This document shows, piece by piece, positions 62,522 through 64,000 of a stretch of 64,000 nt of DNA. The notes beneath the pieces were generated by a model. It ran no database searches and had not been told where the DNA came from. It saw only the letters and a list, made by a program, of their open reading frames with translations. Each line of letters opens with the position of its first letter. The stretch's first letter is position 1. The DNA is from an uncultured Sutterella sp. (GTDB taxonomy: Bacteria; Pseudomonadota; Gammaproteobacteria; Burkholderiales; Burkholderiaceae_F). Made by a program: the position numbers and the translations under genes. The stretch lies in the NCBI GenBank assembly GCA_905197905.1, contig CAJKAP010000011.1, positions 1 through 64,000 on the forward strand, written 5' to 3'.

Positions 62522-62734
62522 ATGCCTACTATCCGCGTTAAAGAAAACGAACCGTTTGAAGTTGCTCTTCGCCGCTTCAAGCGCACCATCGAAAAGTCTG
62601 GTCTTCTTACCGAATTGCGCGCTCGCGAATTCTACGAAAAGCCCACCGCTGAACGTAAGCGTAAGAAGGCTGCTGCTGTTAAGCGTCACTACAAGCGCTT
62701 GCGCAGCATGATGCTCCCGAAGAAGCTCTACTAA
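62522..62734 (+). CDS. rpsU: 30S ribosomal protein S21
   Basis: 70 aa. MPTIRVKENEPFEVALRRFK and the basic C-terminal helices (AERKRKKAAAVKRHYKR) match S21 exactly in length. First gene of the rpsU-yqeY-dnaG cluster, the macromolecular synthesis operon type. Hairpins follow (62749-62765, 62782-62805), none with a strong T run. Confidence 0.97.
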   Translation: MPTIRVKENEPFEVALRRFKRTIEKSGLLTELRAREFYEKPTAERKRKKAAAVKRHYKRLRSMMLPKKLY

Positions 62735-62884
62735 TTTTTAGTAGTGCCCCTCTTCAGAGAAGAGGACGCATCACAGAGCCCGAGCTAGAAATATCGTGCT
62801 AGCTCAAGGTTGACTCTCCCACAAAGAAGTGGGGTTTGAGTTCAACAAAGAATTTAAGACAATTTACCCTCACGAAGGATGGTG

Positions 62885-63328
62885 ATGATTAAGGACAGAA
62901 TCCGCGAAGATATGAAAACTGCCATGCGTTCGCATGATGCGGCTAGTCTGAGCACGATTCGCTTGCTCCTTGCCGCGATTAAGCAGCGTGAGGTCGACGA
63001 ACAAATTGACGCCGACGATGCTATCGTGCTGCAAGTAATTGCGAAAATGGTGAAGCAACGTCGTGACTCCGTTGAGCAGTATGTAAGTGGTGGTCGTCAG
63101 GACCTCGCTGACAAAGAAGCTGCTGAAATCAAGGTTCTCGAAGGCTATTTGCCTAAGGGCTTGAGCGACGAAGAAGTGAACGCAGTGATTGATGCTGCGA
63201 TCGCTGAAGTCGGACAGACGGGGATGGCCGCTATGGGCAAAGTCATGGGCTTGGTCAAAGCTAAGGTTGCCGGACGTGCAGACTTAGGTAAGGTCAGTGC
63301 CTTGGTGAAAGCCCGCTTGACGGCTTAA
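62885..63328 (+). CDS. yqeY: GatB/YqeY domain protein
   Basis: 147 aa. Matches the YqeY family, related to the tRNA-binding tail of GatB. IRLLLAAIKQREVDEQ, VEQYVSGGRQDLADKEAAEI and LEGYLPKGLSDEEV are characteristic. ATG 62885 has AAGGA 5 bases upstream; ATG 62879 is possible but badly spaced. It commonly lies between rpsU and dnaG. Function not fixed. Confidence 0.93.
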   Translation: MIKDRIREDMKTAMRSHDAASLSTIRLLLAAIKQREVDEQIDADDAIVLQVIAKMVKQRRDSVEQYVSGGRQDLADKEAAEIKVLEGYLPKGLSDEEVNAVIDAAIAEVGQTGMAAMGKVMGLVKAKVAGRADLGKVSALVKARLTA

Positions 63329-63396
63329 ACTGCGTCACGCCGATCGCATATCTGTTCGCGGGTGCCGTAAAATACGACACAAAGTAACGCAGAGAT

Positions 63397-63435
63397 GCCG
63401 CTTTGGGATGACTCCTAAAGCGGCTTCTTCCTTTT
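63397..63435 (+). terminator. Terminator between yqeY and dnaG
   Basis: GCCGCTTT (63397-63404) with AAAGCGGC (63417-63424), followed by TTCTTCCTTTTT. Confidence 0.75.
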
Positions 63436-63580
63436 TGGGAGAAGCAAAACGCAGCTATCGGGTTTTTGTGTCTAGCGAGAATTTCCTCACACGACTATCC
63501 TTAACTTTGACCAACTCGTCCATCTTCACTAAAATAAACAATTCCACTTTTTTTGAGATTCACTAAAAAGGACCCAGGGC

Positions 63581-64000
63581 ATGATTCCAGAGGGATTTAT
63601 TACGAATTTGCTAGACCGAGCGGATATTGCCGATGTTGTTGGCCGCTATGTTCCGCTCAAGAAGGCTGGCCGTAATCTGATGGCATGTTGCCCCTTTCAT
63701 AAGGAAAAAACGCCGTCCTTTTCAGTGAGTCCCAATAAGCAGATCTATAAGTGCTTTGGTTGTGGCGCTTCGGGTAACGCCATTGGCTTTATCATGGCCT
63801 ATGAAGGCGTGGAATTCCCCGATGCCGTGCGTAAGCTCGCTGGGTTCTATGGGATGCAGGTCCCAGAAGATCAGTCGCCCGCCAAGGTGCGTCAACGCGA
63901 AAAAGCACGCACGCTCACAGACTATATGAGCGAAGCAGCAGCGTTCTACACGAAGTCTCTCGCCCAATCGCCTCGCGCTATTGATTACCTCAAAAACCGC
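63581..64000 (+). CDS. dnaG: DNA primase DnaG, N-terminal part (cut by the window end)
   Basis: First 140 codons are visible: MIPEGFITNLLDRADIADVV, then the CHC2 zinc finger (CCPFHKEKTPSFSVSP ... YKCFGCGASGNAIGF), which contacts template DNA. DnaG makes RNA primers at the replication fork. The ATG follows AAAAAGGACCCAGGGC, with AAGGA about 9 bases upstream. The reading frame continues past the window end. Confidence 0.96.
   Translation, partial: MIPEGFITNLLDRADIADVVGRYVPLKKAGRNLMACCPFHKEKTPSFSVSPNKQIYKCFGCGASGNAIGFIMAYEGVEFPDAVRKLAGFYGMQVPEDQSPAKVRQREKARTLTDYMSEAAAFYTKSLAQSPRAIDYLKNR

Noticed and set aside
1..64000. Insertion sequences, integrases, prophage genes, toxin-antitoxin pairs, CRISPR arrays
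   Set aside because: No transposase or integrase motif, attachment-site repeat or CRISPR array was seen on either strand, including around the accessory block.

Overview
The window looks like a chromosomal stretch of a Gram-negative betaproteobacterium, most probably a Burkholderiales member near Sutterella/Parasutterella. This is inferred from gene content and order, not from a search. Supporting points are the Kdo/lipid A genes (kdsB, lpxK, an eptA/MCR-type transferase), outer-membrane autotransporters, the order rimP-nusA-infB-rbfA-truB-typA, the ribF-ileS-lspA and coaBC-dut sets, and rpsU-yqeY-dnaG. Most of the window is housekeeping sequence.

Layout. 1-100: 3' end of a 5S rRNA gene and its terminator. 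0.2-17.7 kb: mostly plus-strand information-processing genes (rarA, serS, tRNA-Ser(CGA), scpB-rluB, a candidate structured RNA, rimP-nusA-infB, rbfA-truB-typA-ychJ, dusA), with one minus-strand amidohydrolase. 17.7-21.3 kb: minus-strand lipoprotein, adk, kdsB and a Trm112-like protein. 21.3-27.8 kb: an accessory block that appears to split the usual lpxK-Trm112-kdsB-adk order. It carries an eptA/MCR-type phosphoethanolamine transferase and three tandem paralogs with an RNase H-like C-terminal domain, of which only the middle one keeps a full catalytic set. 27.8-28.9 kb: lpxK. 28.9-29.8 kb: a long non-coding region with six exact DnaA boxes. 29.8-36.7 kb: xseA, sodB, clpS, an enlarged ClpA with acidic insertions, and a DUF2199-like protein. 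36.8-45.1 kb: minus-strand dut, coaBC, a Kef-type antiporter, lspA, ileS, ribF. 45.4-47.5 kb: purN and an RsmB-type methyltransferase. 48.0-58.5 kb: three tandem autotransporter genes. The third is split by a frame error exactly at a G7 tract, which suggests phase variation. 58.6-64 kb: rpmG, rpmB, ispH, ybaK, tsaD, rpsU, yqeY and the start of dnaG.

The strongest candidates for undescribed biology are: (1) the RNase H-like paralog triad with graded loss of catalytic residues; (2) the autotransporter cluster, with a poly-G switch in gene 3 and a leader stem at identical spacing in genes 2 and 3; (3) the DnaA-box cluster between lpxK and xseA; (4) the ClpA variant with two poly-acidic stretches around an extra domain and a changed D1 Walker B motif; (5) a roughly 250-nt candidate ncRNA whose -35 element lies in the loop of the preceding terminator.
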